Below the pieces are notes generated by a model that made no database searches, was not told the DNA's origin, and saw only the letters and a list, made by a program, of their open reading frames with translations. Source: an uncultured Eubacteriales bacterium (GTDB taxonomy: Bacteria; Bacillota; Clostridia; Oscillospirales; Acutalibacteraceae). Taken from it: 37,389 bases of DNA. Position numbers and translations under genes: made by a program. Positions 15,438 through 23,807 of the stretch are shown one piece after another. The stretch spans positions 1 through 37,389 of the forward strand of contig CAKRRH010000018.1 of the NCBI GenBank assembly GCA_934394855.1. Reading direction: 5' to 3'. Within the stretch, counting starts at the first letter, position 1. Each line of letters begins with the position of its first letter.

Positions 15438-17387
15438 TTGAACAATACTAACAACATAATTTTAAACGATGAAGTTGCGGAATATTTGTTACACCAGGGC
15501 AATAACTGCAGAGCATATAGATATTTAGGAGCGCATTTCACAGAGCATGACGGCAAAAATGGCGTTGTCTTTCGTGTTTGGGCGCCAAATGCCATATCAG
15601 TCTCGGTTGTCGGAGATTTCAACGATTGGGAAGCGTCCGACGGATTGATGAACAAGGTCGACGACAGCGGTGTTTATGAGCTGTTTTTGACTAATGTCAA
15701 GGAATATGACAACTACAAATTTGCAGTTGTTGACATCGACGGCGTAATTCACATGAAATCCGATCCATATGGTTTTCATTTCGAAACAAGACCTAACAAT
15801 GCAACAAAAATTTACGATATTGAAGGCTATGAGTGGCAGGACGATAAATATATCAAAAACAGAGCCGCAAATTCGCCCTATAATTCGCCGATGAACATTT
15901 ATGAGGTTCATCTCGGTTCATGGCGCAAATATGACGACGGTAACTATTTTGACTATGTAAAGCTTGCAGAAGAGCTGTCGGAATATGTTCTTGAAATGGG
16001 CTACACTCATGTTGAGCTGATGCCTGTTGCGGAACATCCGCTTGACGCGTCGTGGGGCTATCAGGTAACAGGATATTATGCTCCGACATCACGCTATGGC
16101 ACTCCGAAACAGTTCATGAAGTTTGTCGACATCATGCACCAAAAGGGAATAGGCGTAATTCTCGACTGGGTTCCGGCTCATTTCCCGAAAGACGCAAACG
16201 GACTCTATCGCTTTGACGGCTCAGCTTGCTATGAATATGCAGACCCCAGACGAGGCGAAATCAAAGAATGGGGTACAATGGCGTTTGACTGCGGCAGACC
16301 GGAAGTTGTCAGCTTTTTGATTTCAAACGCAATCTATTGGCTTGATGAATATCATATCGACGGATTGAGAGTTGACGCAGTTTCGTCAATGCTATATCTT
16401 GATTACAGCCGCAAAGACGGCGAATGGGCGCCGAATATCTATGGCGGCAACGAGAACCTCGAATCGATTTCATTCTTCAAGCACCTGAACACGGTTGTTT
16501 TTGAGCATTTTCCTCATGCGCTCATGATTGCCGAAGAATCGACCGCATGGCCGAATGTTACAAAGCCGACCAACAACGACGGACTCGGATTTAACTTTAA
16601 ATGGAACATGGGCTGGATGAACGACATGATGCAATATATGTCGCTTGACCCATATTTCAGAAAATTCAACCACGACAAGATCACTTTCAGCTTTTTCTAC
16701 GCATTTTCCGAAAACTTCATTTTGCCGTTATCACACGACGAGGTCGTTCACGGTAAATGCTCGCTCATCGGCAAAATGTCGGGCGAATATGAGCAAAAAT
16801 TTGCTTCTCTGCGTGCGTTTTATGCATATATGATGGCGCACCCCGGCAAAAAGCTGTTGTTCATGGGTCAGGAGTTTGCGCAGTTCAAAGAATGGGATTT
16901 TGCAGACGGACTCGATTGGCTGCTGCTTGATTTTGACGCTCATAAACAGATGAAAGAATATGTTAAATCGCTTAATAAATTCTACCTAAAACATTCCGAG
17001 CTTTGGGACATCGACTTCTCATGGGAAGGCTTCTCGTGGATCGCAAGCGACGACTATGAGCAGGGAGTAATCGTATTCCGCAGAATCAACGAAAAGGGCA
17101 ATGAGATAATAATTATTTGCAACTTCGTACCAAATCATCATATCGATTATCGATTCGGTGTTCCGGAATCGGGCGAATATAAAGTAATATTCAACACCGA
17201 CGACAAGGAATATGGCGGACAGGGTGTGTCAACAACCAAAAAGGTCAAGAGCAAGGCAGAACCGATGCATGGACTCAGCCATTCGATTTCGGTCGATTTG
17301 CCTCCGCTCAGCGCAATGTATCTTGAAAGGATACATACACGAAAAAAGGCGACAGCGCCGAAAACCGACGCTAAAACAAAAAAATAA
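15438..17387 (+). CDS. glgB: 1,4-alpha-glucan branching enzyme
   Basis: GlgB cuts alpha-1,4-glucan chains and re-attaches them in alpha-1,6 linkage, making glycogen branches. An N-terminal CBM48 domain (GVVFRVWAPNAISVSVVGDFNDW) is followed by the GH13 barrel. Catalytic blocks are DWVPAHFP (about 241), GLRVDAVSSM with the nucleophile Asp (about 312), AEESTAWP with the acid/base Glu (about 365) and LPLSHDEVVHGK (about 432). A C-terminal beta domain and a lysine-rich tail follow. The start is TTG 15438, eight bases after GGAGG (15425-15429), giving 649 residues; the open frame runs back to 15393, but that is inside the promoter. It is first in glgB-glgC-glgD. Confidence 0.96.
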   Translation: MNNTNNIILNDEVAEYLLHQGNNCRAYRYLGAHFTEHDGKNGVVFRVWAPNAISVSVVGDFNDWEASDGLMNKVDDSGVYELFLTNVKEYDNYKFAVVDIDGVIHMKSDPYGFHFETRPNNATKIYDIEGYEWQDDKYIKNRAANSPYNSPMNIYEVHLGSWRKYDDGNYFDYVKLAEELSEYVLEMGYTHVELMPVAEHPLDASWGYQVTGYYAPTSRYGTPKQFMKFVDIMHQKGIGVILDWVPAHFPKDANGLYRFDGSACYEYADPRRGEIKEWGTMAFDCGRPEVVSFLISNAIYWLDEYHIDGLRVDAVSSMLYLDYSRKDGEWAPNIYGGNENLESISFFKHLNTVVFEHFPHALMIAEESTAWPNVTKPTNNDGLGFNFKWNMGWMNDMMQYMSLDPYFRKFNHDKITFSFFYAFSENFILPLSHDEVVHGKCSLIGKMSGEYEQKFASLRAFYAYMMAHPGKKLLFMGQEFAQFKEWDFADGLDWLLLDFDAHKQMKEYVKSLNKFYLKHSELWDIDFSWEGFSWIASDDYEQGVIVFRRINEKGNEIIIICNFVPNHHIDYRFGVPESGEYKVIFNTDDKEYGGQGVSTTKKVKSKAEPMHGLSHSISVDLPPLSAMYLERIHTRKKATAPKTDAKTKK

Positions 17388-17544
17388 TTTTGCCGTTTTT
17401 TAGACATAAATCGACAAATTATTCGGTTAAATATCGGCATATATTTTAACGGATAAGCCCTTTATCATTTCCGGGGAAATATGAATTTTATTCAGACAGC
17501 TCGGCTGTCATTGATTTATCATAAAAATTTGTGGAGGTCTTAGC

Positions 17545-18741
17545 ATGAATGTAAAAACTGACTGTGTAGCAATGTTGCTTGCGGGAGGACAGGGCTCAAG
17601 ACTCGGGGCGTTGACAAAAACGGTCGCCAAGCCTGCAATTCCGTTCGGCGGTAAATATCTGATTATCGATTTTCCGTTGTCGAACTGCGTAAATTCGGGT
17701 CTCGACACAGTAGGCGTACTTACACAGTATCAGCCGCTCGTGCTTAACGATTATATCGGTTCGGGACAACCGTGGGATCTTGACCGAATGAACGGCGGTG
17801 TTCATATTTTGCCGCCATATCAGAAAATCAAGGGTGCCGATTGGTACAAGGGCACCGCAAACGCAATCTATCAGAACATCTCGTTTATCGAAAGATATAA
17901 CCCCGAATTTGTTTTGATTTTGTCGGGCGACCACATCTATAAAATGGATTATTCGCAGATGATCGACTATCATGTAAAGAATAATGCCGACTGCACGATC
18001 GCCGTTTTGGAAGTGCCGATGGAGGAAGCTCCGAGATTCGGAATCATGAACACAAACGACGATAACAGCGTTTATGAATTTGAAGAAAAGCCGAAAAATC
18101 CGAAGTCAAATAAAGCGTCAATGGGTATCTATGTTTTCTCATGGGATCAGCTAAAAAAATATTTGATCGAGGACGAAGCGGACAAAAATTCCGAAAACGA
18201 TTTCGGTAAAAATATAATTCCAAATATGCTTCGTGACAACAAGCGGCTCATGGCATATCAGTTTGACGGCTACTGGAAAGATGTCGGAACAATCGACAGC
18301 CTTTGGGAAGCTAACATGGACATTCTCAATCCGAAAATTCCGCTTAATCTTGACGATCAGCAATGGAGAATATATGCAAGAACAAATGCATATCCGCCGC
18401 ATTTTGTCTCAGCGAATTCGGTGGTTCAAAATTCGCTTGTGTCTGAAGGCTGCTTTGTAGACGGCAAACTCCTTGATACAGTATTATTCTCCGGCGCTAC
18501 CGTCGAAAACGGCGCTGTGGTTCGTGACAGCGTTGTAATGCCGGGTGCGGTGATAAAATCCGGCGCTGTGGTGCAATATGCAATAATCGCAGAGAATGCG
18601 GTAATAGGCGAGAATGCAAAAATCGGCGCTCGTCCCGAAGAATGCGAAGACAAAGACAGCTGGGGCGTTGTCACGATCGGACCCGACATGGTAATCGAAG
18701 ACGGTCAGGTCGTTCCGCCTAAAGCAATGCTTGGTAAATAA
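17545..18741 (+). CDS. glgC: Glucose-1-phosphate adenylyltransferase, catalytic subunit
   Basis: GlgC makes ADP-glucose from glucose-1-phosphate and ATP, the committed step of bacterial glycogen synthesis. The 398 residues include the nucleotide-binding start AMLLAGGQGSRLGALT (about 9-24), AKPAIPFGGKYLIIDFPLSN, the GDHIYKMDY substrate block and FEEKPKNP with the glucose-1-phosphate-binding lysine. The C-terminal half is a left-handed beta-helix of hexapeptide repeats (VVRDSVVMPGAVIKSGAVV). The ATG at 17545 follows TGGAGG. The 157-base gap from glgB contains a small hairpin, GACAGC/GCTGTC at 17495-17509. It should form a heterotetramer with the GlgD product encoded next. Confidence 0.97.
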   Translation: MNVKTDCVAMLLAGGQGSRLGALTKTVAKPAIPFGGKYLIIDFPLSNCVNSGLDTVGVLTQYQPLVLNDYIGSGQPWDLDRMNGGVHILPPYQKIKGADWYKGTANAIYQNISFIERYNPEFVLILSGDHIYKMDYSQMIDYHVKNNADCTIAVLEVPMEEAPRFGIMNTNDDNSVYEFEEKPKNPKSNKASMGIYVFSWDQLKKYLIEDEADKNSENDFGKNIIPNMLRDNKRLMAYQFDGYWKDVGTIDSLWEANMDILNPKIPLNLDDQQWRIYARTNAYPPHFVSANSVVQNSLVSEGCFVDGKLLDTVLFSGATVENGAVVRDSVVMPGAVIKSGAVVQYAIIAENAVIGENAKIGARPEECEDKDSWGVVTIGPDMVIEDGQVVPPKAMLGK

Positions 18742-18763
18742 TTATAAAGGGGTAGCTTTTAAG

Positions 18764-19867
18764 ATGAGAAATAATAACTGTCTTGGAATAGTATTTTGCA
18801 ATACCGGCGACGACAACATGGCGGAGCTTACATCTCTTCGAACAATGAGCTCGGTTCCGTTCGGCTGCCGATACAGAATGGTCGACTTTGCGCTTTCCGC
18901 ATTCGTTAATGCAGGAATATCAAAAGTCGGACTTGTCACAAAGCGCAATTTCCAGTCGCTTGCAGATCATGTCGGAAGCGGTCGCTATTGGGATCTTGCC
19001 CGCAAAAAAGGCGGACTTCACATTTTGTCGCCATATTCATCGGTTACAACAGGCGTTTACAAAGGCAAAATCGACGCACTTTACAGTTGTATCAGCTATC
19101 TTGAAAAATCAAGTGAGGAATATGTTTTTGTTGCAGATGCCAATGTTATTGCAAACATTGATCTTGAAAAAATGATCGAGGAGCATATCAAAACTGCCGC
19201 AGACATCACGATTGCTTACAAAAAAGGCATTTTAGGCGATGATTATGTCAAGCTTGACGGCAAACGCATAATCGGATTTGCAACTTCAAAGAGCACGGAC
19301 GAAAATAAAGAAAACTGCTCGCTTAACATCATGCTTCTCAAAAAAGATTTGCTGATTTCGCTGATTTCCGAAGCAAATTTACATAATTACACTAACCTAA
19401 ATGTTGATATTTTGCAGCGCAAGGTTGCTGAATTTGTCATCAACGGCTATGAGGTTGATGGTTATGCGTCGGTAATCAACAGTATGCAGTCATATTTTGA
19501 CACAAACATGGCGCTTCTTGATAAAACGATTCGCGAGAGCGTGTTCAATATGGAACGCCCTGTTTACACAAAGCTTCGTGACGATATGCCCGCGCGCTAC
19601 GGATTTGATTCAAATGTATCCGATTCGCTGATTGCGGACGGTTGCCTGATTGAGGGTACTGTTAAAAACAGTATCATCTTCAGAGGTGTACATATCGGTA
19701 AAAATGCCAAGGTCGAAAACTGCATCATCATGCAGTCGGCAGAAATCGGCGACGGAACACAGCTTTCATATGTCATTGCGGATAAGAATGTCACATTCAA
19801 AGATGGAAGAACACTTGTTGGTTGTCGTTCATTCCCGCTTGTAATCGGCAAAGGATTGACTGTATAA
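18764..19867 (+). CDS. glgD: GlgD, regulatory subunit of ADP-glucose pyrophosphorylase
   Basis: A GlgC paralogue found in Firmicutes that is largely non-catalytic and modulates GlgC. The N-terminus NNNCLGIVFCNTGDDNMAELT lacks the GGQGSRL pyrophosphorylase loop that GlgC has. SVPFGCRYRMVDFALSAFVNAGI keeps the fold, and the C-terminus has the hexapeptide beta-helix (GTVKNSIIFRGVHIGKNAKVENC). I start it at ATG 18764, 11 bases after AAAGGGG; the frame opens back to 18731, overlapping the glgC stop. The result is 367 residues. Missing the catalytic loop is normal for GlgD, not a defect. Confidence 0.93.
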   Translation: MRNNNCLGIVFCNTGDDNMAELTSLRTMSSVPFGCRYRMVDFALSAFVNAGISKVGLVTKRNFQSLADHVGSGRYWDLARKKGGLHILSPYSSVTTGVYKGKIDALYSCISYLEKSSEEYVFVADANVIANIDLEKMIEEHIKTAADITIAYKKGILGDDYVKLDGKRIIGFATSKSTDENKENCSLNIMLLKKDLLISLISEANLHNYTNLNVDILQRKVAEFVINGYEVDGYASVINSMQSYFDTNMALLDKTIRESVFNMERPVYTKLRDDMPARYGFDSNVSDSLIADGCLIEGTVKNSIIFRGVHIGKNAKVENCIIMQSAEIGDGTQLSYVIADKNVTFKDGRTLVGCRSFPLVIGKGLTV

Positions 19868-19929
19868 GTCCTGTTTATCGTACTCACTTTGTGTTATTAT
19901 ATAATCATCAAAAATAAAGGGTGAGTTTT

Positions 19930-20133
19930 ATGAGCGATAATAAACATGATTTCGGTTATTTTGGCAAAGGCATTGACGGATATGTCCATTATAACCAAAG
20001 CTTTGAGCAAAATAAGAAAGACGGCAATTTTAACAGCAGCAGCTCATCGGGTAATACCGAAAATTCCGGTTGTTTGGGGCTGATAGGCGCTGCGGTGATC
20101 CTGTTTTTCGTGTACATTTTTACAAAATATTAA
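19930..20133 (+). CDS. Small C-tail-anchored protein, unknown function
   Basis: A 67-residue protein with an N-terminal polar part containing a distinctive aromatic-glycine block (DFGYFGKGIDGYVHYNQSF). A Ser/Asn-rich linker follows, then one C-terminal hydrophobic segment (LGLIGAAVILFFVYIF) ending Thr-Lys-Tyr. That layout predicts a tail-anchored or single-pass membrane protein with most of the chain in the cytoplasm. The ATG at 19930 has AAAGGGTG about eight bases before it; an in-frame start at 19921 overlaps that site. It lies 62 bases after glgD and just before a bidirectional terminator, so it may share the glycogen transcript or have its own promoter (TATAAT near 19903). I do not know a function. 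Confidence 0.7.
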   Translation: MSDNKHDFGYFGKGIDGYVHYNQSFEQNKKDGNFNSSSSSGNTENSGCLGLIGAAVILFFVYIFTKY

Positions 20134-20135
20134 AC

Positions 20136-20165
20136 AAAAAAGCCGATGGAAACATCGGCTTTTTT
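20136..20165. terminator. Bidirectional terminator between the 19930 gene and whiA
   Basis: AAAAAGCCGATG pairs with CATCGGCTTTTTT around a GAAA tetraloop (20149-20152). A and T runs flank both sides, so it works on either strand. Its T-run overlaps the end of whiA. Confidence 0.92.
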
Positions 20166-21021
20166 ACTTGCACAAATCATCGGCAAGTTGAATTATTTTT
20201 TGCAGTCTGTGGTGAATTCCTGCCCGGGACAGCCCAAATTTTGCGCCGAGCTCGGACAATGATAAATCAATATTATCACGCCGCTGTACGCTTAACTCAT
20301 ATAGATCATCGGGCAGTGTCCTCAGCTTGCCAGCCATCTCAAGCCGGTTTATTGCGTCAAGCTGTTTTGCACAGCTTTGAGACGACTTCTTTATGTTTGC
20401 AGTCTGAAAATTCGTCGTGCGATTGATGTTGTTGCGAACATCCTTTACAACCTGCGCCTCCATCATCTTTAAAGCGCATTTTTGAGCGTTTATCAGCGTC
20501 AAAAAATCCTCAATATCGGCACTTTTTTTCAGATATACGACATATTTTTCGCTGTTTTTCTGTCGACGCTCGCTTGTTTTTGCATCAAATCCGCATTCAA
20601 TCAGCATTTTGCAAAGAAAATAGGACAGCGACTCATCACTTGACACAAATTCCAAATGATATTCTCGGTTCGGGTCGCTGCATTGACCGACTGCCAAAAA
20701 TGCGCCCCTTAAAAATGCCGATTTGCAGTTGTCGCAAGCAAAATCGACGGAAGATATATCATGACCGATATTGTTTGGCATAGCACTGATTTTAATGATA
20801 TTGTTACCCGAATCGGTGGTTTGAATATCTTTGGACAAATCAAAGCATTTTTTCAAAAGCGATCGAAAATGGCGCACAACATCATAGTTTTTGTTCATGA
20901 ATCGAACTGCACCGTTCTTATTCAGAAATAAAATCATGCCGTAGGCTTCGCACAGCCTGCAGCATGATTTTTTCTGCCAATATTCGATTATTTCGAGTTT
21001 AATTTCATCTGAAAATGACAT
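20164..21021 (-). CDS. whiA: WhiA, DNA-binding sporulation/cell division regulator
   Basis: WhiA proteins combine a degenerate LAGLIDADG homing-endonuclease-like domain with a C-terminal helix-turn-helix. They influence sporulation (Streptomyces) or division and chromosome segregation (Bacillus). The 285 residues begin MSFSDEIKLEIIEYW. Residues 80-180 contain the LAGLIDADG-like part (FLRGAFLAVGQCSDPNREYHLEF). The C-terminus LSLSELGAKFGLSRAGIHHRLQKI is the helix-turn-helix. A four-cysteine pattern occurs early (CCRLCEAYG and a later CDNCKSAFL), which may be structural. It starts two bases after the rapZ stop without a strong ribosome binding site, implying coupling, and is last in the hprK-glk-murB-rapZ-whiA operon. 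Confidence 0.95.
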   Translation of the reverse strand: MSFSDEIKLEIIEYWQKKSCCRLCEAYGMILFLNKNGAVRFMNKNYDVVRHFRSLLKKCFDLSKDIQTTDSGNNIIKISAMPNNIGHDISSVDFACDNCKSAFLRGAFLAVGQCSDPNREYHLEFVSSDESLSYFLCKMLIECGFDAKTSERRQKNSEKYVVYLKKSADIEDFLTLINAQKCALKMMEAQVVKDVRNNINRTTNFQTANIKKSSQSCAKQLDAINRLEMAGKLRTLPDDLYELSVQRRDNIDLSLSELGAKFGLSRAGIHHRLQKIIQLADDLCK

Positions 21022-21023
21022 AA

Positions 21024-21878
21024 TTATTTATTAATATCTCGATGTGAAATCGTTACATTCTTGCGATTTGAGTTAAAATGCCGATACATCTCTTCGGCAA
21101 ATGTGACCGATCTGTGCTTTCCGCCTGTGCAGCCGAATGCCAAAACAAGCTGACTTTTTCCTTCTTTTTCATAAAGCGGCAGTAAAAAGTCAAGCATATC
21201 GGTAAGTTTATTAAGCAGAGTTTTTGAATCGTCAAACGCCATGACATAATCATGAACATCTTTGTCAAGACCTGTTTTGTGCTTCAATTCTTCGATATAG
21301 TAGGGATTCGGCAAACATCTTACATCAAACACGAGATCAGCCTCGGTCGCAGGACCATATTTGAACCCGAATGACATACAATGAATGTTAAGACCGAGCG
21401 TGAGATTGTTGAGAAACAGATTTTTTGTGCGTTCACGAAGCTGTGAGGCAGACAAAAGGGAAGTGTCGATTATGAAATCGGACGCCTCTCTGATTGGCTT
21501 CAGAAGTTCACGCTCACGGTGCACCGCTTCCTCAACCGAATAATTTGCCTCTTCCAAAAGCGGGTGCTTGCGTCTTGTTTCTTTATATCTTGTTACCAGA
21601 ACATCGTCAGACGCTTCCAAAAACAAAACCTTGAACTCAACACCCGAATTTTTCAGCGTTTTGATTGCATTTTGCATTCCGTCAAAAAATGCGCCGCCGC
21701 GAGTGTCCGCAACAACCGCAACCTTGTTTATCTCGGTATTTTGCGAGCATAATTTTACAAAATCGCCGATAAGGGCAGGGGGAATGTTATCAATGCAATA
21801 ATAATCTATGTCTTCGAGGGCGTCAACCGCAACCGATTTTCCTGCACCCGAAAAACCAGAAATGATTATAAGATCCAT
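21024..21878 (-). CDS. rapZ: RapZ/YvcJ nucleotide-binding protein
   Basis: RapZ-family P-loop protein, which hydrolyses nucleotides. In E. coli it is an RNase adaptor sensing glucosamine-6-phosphate; in Bacillus YvcJ affects competence. The sequence begins MDLIIISGFSGAGKSVAVDALED with Walker A at 8-15. It continues with YCIDNIPPALI, the central FLEASDDVLVTRYKETRRKHPL, and the C-terminal LVLAFGCTGGKHRSVTFAEEM, the conserved RNA/metabolite-binding part. ATG 21878 is eight bases after GGGAGG; the frame continues upstream to 21902 without support. It lies between murB and whiA, with yvcK absent from its usual place between rapZ and whiA. Confidence 0.96.
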   Translation of the reverse strand: MDLIIISGFSGAGKSVAVDALEDIDYYCIDNIPPALIGDFVKLCSQNTEINKVAVVADTRGGAFFDGMQNAIKTLKNSGVEFKVLFLEASDDVLVTRYKETRRKHPLLEEANYSVEEAVHRERELLKPIREASDFIIDTSLLSASQLRERTKNLFLNNLTLGLNIHCMSFGFKYGPATEADLVFDVRCLPNPYYIEELKHKTGLDKDVHDYVMAFDDSKTLLNKLTDMLDFLLPLYEKEGKSQLVLAFGCTGGKHRSVTFAEEMYRHFNSNRKNVTISHRDINK

Positions 21879-21894
21879 GAAATTTACCTCCCGT

Positions 21895-22800
21895 TTACCC
21901 AATCATTTTGATTTCGCATTCCAAATTTACATCTTTTTGCAAAAATACCTCTTGTTTTATCTGCTCAATCAATATTTTAACATCGGAAGCCGTTGCATTG
22001 TCTACATTAACAATAAATCCCGAATGCTTTTCCGACACCATTGCACCGCCGACCCGTTTGCCCTTTAATCCGCATTCTTCAATCAAAGCGGCGGCAAAAT
22101 AGCCCTCAGGGCGCTTGAAAACACTACCTGCGCTCGGATATTCAAGCGGCTGTTTCGTTTTGCGGCGATTCATCAAATCGTCCATCTTGACCCTGATTTC
22201 ATGCATATCGCTCGGCGTTCCCGATACTGTGATCGATGTTATCACACAGTTTCTGTCACAATATGCGCTGTGACGGTACGAATAATCAATATCATCTTTT
22301 GAAATTGTTCCGATTTCGCCCGACTCGTCAACATAGTCGCTTGAAAGATAGACATCTTTAAACTCTCCGCCGTATGCTCCTGCGTTCATATATGCCGCGC
22401 CACCCACAGTTCCGGGGATTCCCCAAAGAAATTCAAATCCCGAAAGCCCGTGTTCCAGCGCAAATGAGCATAGCTGAGAATTTTTAATGCCTGCTCCGCA
22501 TTTTATCGTATATGAATCGACAAGCTCGATCTGAGAAAATGCGGTTGTCAAAATGACAGCGCCTCTGATTCCGTTGTCGCTGACTAAGATGTTTGAACCG
22601 TTCCCGAAAATATAGTAGGGAATATTCCACTTTTTGCAAGCTGAAATTATTGACGAAAGCGTGCTTTCATTTTGAGGAGTAAGCATTAAATCAGCTTTGC
22701 CGCCGATGTGAAAGCTTGTGTGCTTACTCATTGGCTCGTCTTTTGTGCAAAGGCAGCCTATCTCTATTGCATATTTTTCAAGATTGTCAAGTCCCTGCAT
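21895..22800 (-). CDS. murB: UDP-N-acetylenolpyruvoylglucosamine reductase
   Basis: MurB reduces UDP-GlcNAc-enolpyruvate to UDP-MurNAc using NADPH and FAD, the second committed step of peptidoglycan precursor synthesis in the cytoplasm. The 301 residues fit the shorter type II MurB of Firmicutes. FAD-binding blocks are HTSFHIGGKADLML, YYIFGNGSNILVSDNG and GLSGFEFLWGIPGTVGGAAYMNAGAYGGE (given in part). The catalytic Ser region is YPSAGSVFKRP and the late motif is EKHSGFIVN. The ATG at 22800 follows GAGGAG. It is the middle gene of hprK-glk-murB-rapZ-whiA, and rapZ follows 16 bases after its stop. Confidence 0.97.
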   Translation of the reverse strand: MQGLDNLEKYAIEIGCLCTKDEPMSKHTSFHIGGKADLMLTPQNESTLSSIISACKKWNIPYYIFGNGSNILVSDNGIRGAVILTTAFSQIELVDSYTIKCGAGIKNSQLCSFALEHGLSGFEFLWGIPGTVGGAAYMNAGAYGGEFKDVYLSSDYVDESGEIGTISKDDIDYSYRHSAYCDRNCVITSITVSGTPSDMHEIRVKMDDLMNRRKTKQPLEYPSAGSVFKRPEGYFAAALIEECGLKGKRVGGAMVSEKHSGFIVNVDNATASDVKILIEQIKQEVFLQKDVNLECEIKMIG

Positions 22801-22827
22801 TACAAAAAACTCCTCAAAATAAAATTA

Positions 22828-23781
22828 TCAGTTATAAAGCTTGCCGAGCATTGCCGCACCGATGATTCCTGCATCATTTCCAAGCTCAGCCGCCTTGATT
22901 TCGGTCTGCTTTTTAGCGTTTTTGGTATATCTGTCTTTTTCAACGATTTTTCTCAGCGGTACGATCAGATTATCTTTTTCTTTTGAAATTCCGCCGCCGA
23001 TGCAGATAAGATCAGGCTGGAATGTATTGATGAGGTTTACAACACCGCAAGCGACATATTCGATGTATTTTTCAACAACAGCTGTACCGCTCTTGTCGCC
23101 CTTGCGCCATGCGTCCCATGCGGTTCTGCCGCCGACATCGTCAAGAGTCGGTGCAAGCTCCCACATAACGGACGATTTATCCTTTTCCATTGCGGCTTTT
23201 GTCTGTCTGATGAGCGCAGTAGCCGAAGCATATGCCTCCCAGCAGCCGTCTCTGCCGCATGAGCAATGCTCGCCGTCAAACACGATTACGGTATGACCGA
23301 CTTCGGCTCCGAAATAGTTCGAGCCTGTGAAAATCTTGCCGTCAATGATGATTCCACCGCCGATTCCGGTGCCGAGCGTTACGGCAATGAAGCTGTTAAG
23401 CCCTTTGCCTGCACCTGCCAAAAATTCGCCGTATGCCGCAGCGTTAGCGTCATTTGCGATGTAGCATTTGATTCCGGTAAGCTCTTCGATATATTTAACC
23501 ATCGGAACATTGTCAAAGCTCAGGTTGTTTGCATTTTCAATAATACCGTTATCAGGGTCAACAGCACCCGGTGTGCCGACACCGATCCACGATACATCAG
23601 CTTTTGAGATTTTTGCGTCCTCAATTGCCATTTCGACTGTTTTTGCCATGTCTTTGGCAATTTCAAAAGCCTCTCTGCCTGCGTTTGTGGGCAGATGACC
23701 GCTTCCGACGATCTCATACTTTTCGTTTACTACTGCGGTTGCAATGTTAGTACCGCCAAGATCAATTCCTATTGCATACAT
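22828..23781 (-). CDS. ROK-family glucokinase
   Basis: A sugar kinase, most likely phosphorylating glucose at C6 with ATP in the cytoplasm. The 317-residue sequence starts MYAIGIDLGGTNIATAVV with the phosphate-binding loop. It contains NDANAAAYGEFLAGAGKG, with the catalytic Asp in the (N)DAN motif, then LGTGIGGGIIIDGKI. The ROK zinc site CSCGRDGCWEAYAS follows, preceded by its histidine in AEVGHTVI. The C-terminus has LICIGGGISKEKD. I choose ATG 23781, ten bases after AAAGGA; TTG 23790 in the same frame is too close to that site. It sits directly after hprK, linking glucose entry to HPr-based carbon control. N-acetylglucosamine or another hexose is possible. Confidence 0.88.
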   Translation of the reverse strand: MYAIGIDLGGTNIATAVVNEKYEIVGSGHLPTNAGREAFEIAKDMAKTVEMAIEDAKISKADVSWIGVGTPGAVDPDNGIIENANNLSFDNVPMVKYIEELTGIKCYIANDANAAAYGEFLAGAGKGLNSFIAVTLGTGIGGGIIIDGKIFTGSNYFGAEVGHTVIVFDGEHCSCGRDGCWEAYASATALIRQTKAAMEKDKSSVMWELAPTLDDVGGRTAWDAWRKGDKSGTAVVEKYIEYVACGVVNLINTFQPDLICIGGGISKEKDNLIVPLRKIVEKDRYTKNAKKQTEIKAAELGNDAGIIGAAMLGKLYN

Positions 23782-23807
23782 TTCAATCAAATCCTTTTCT
23801 TCTAATT

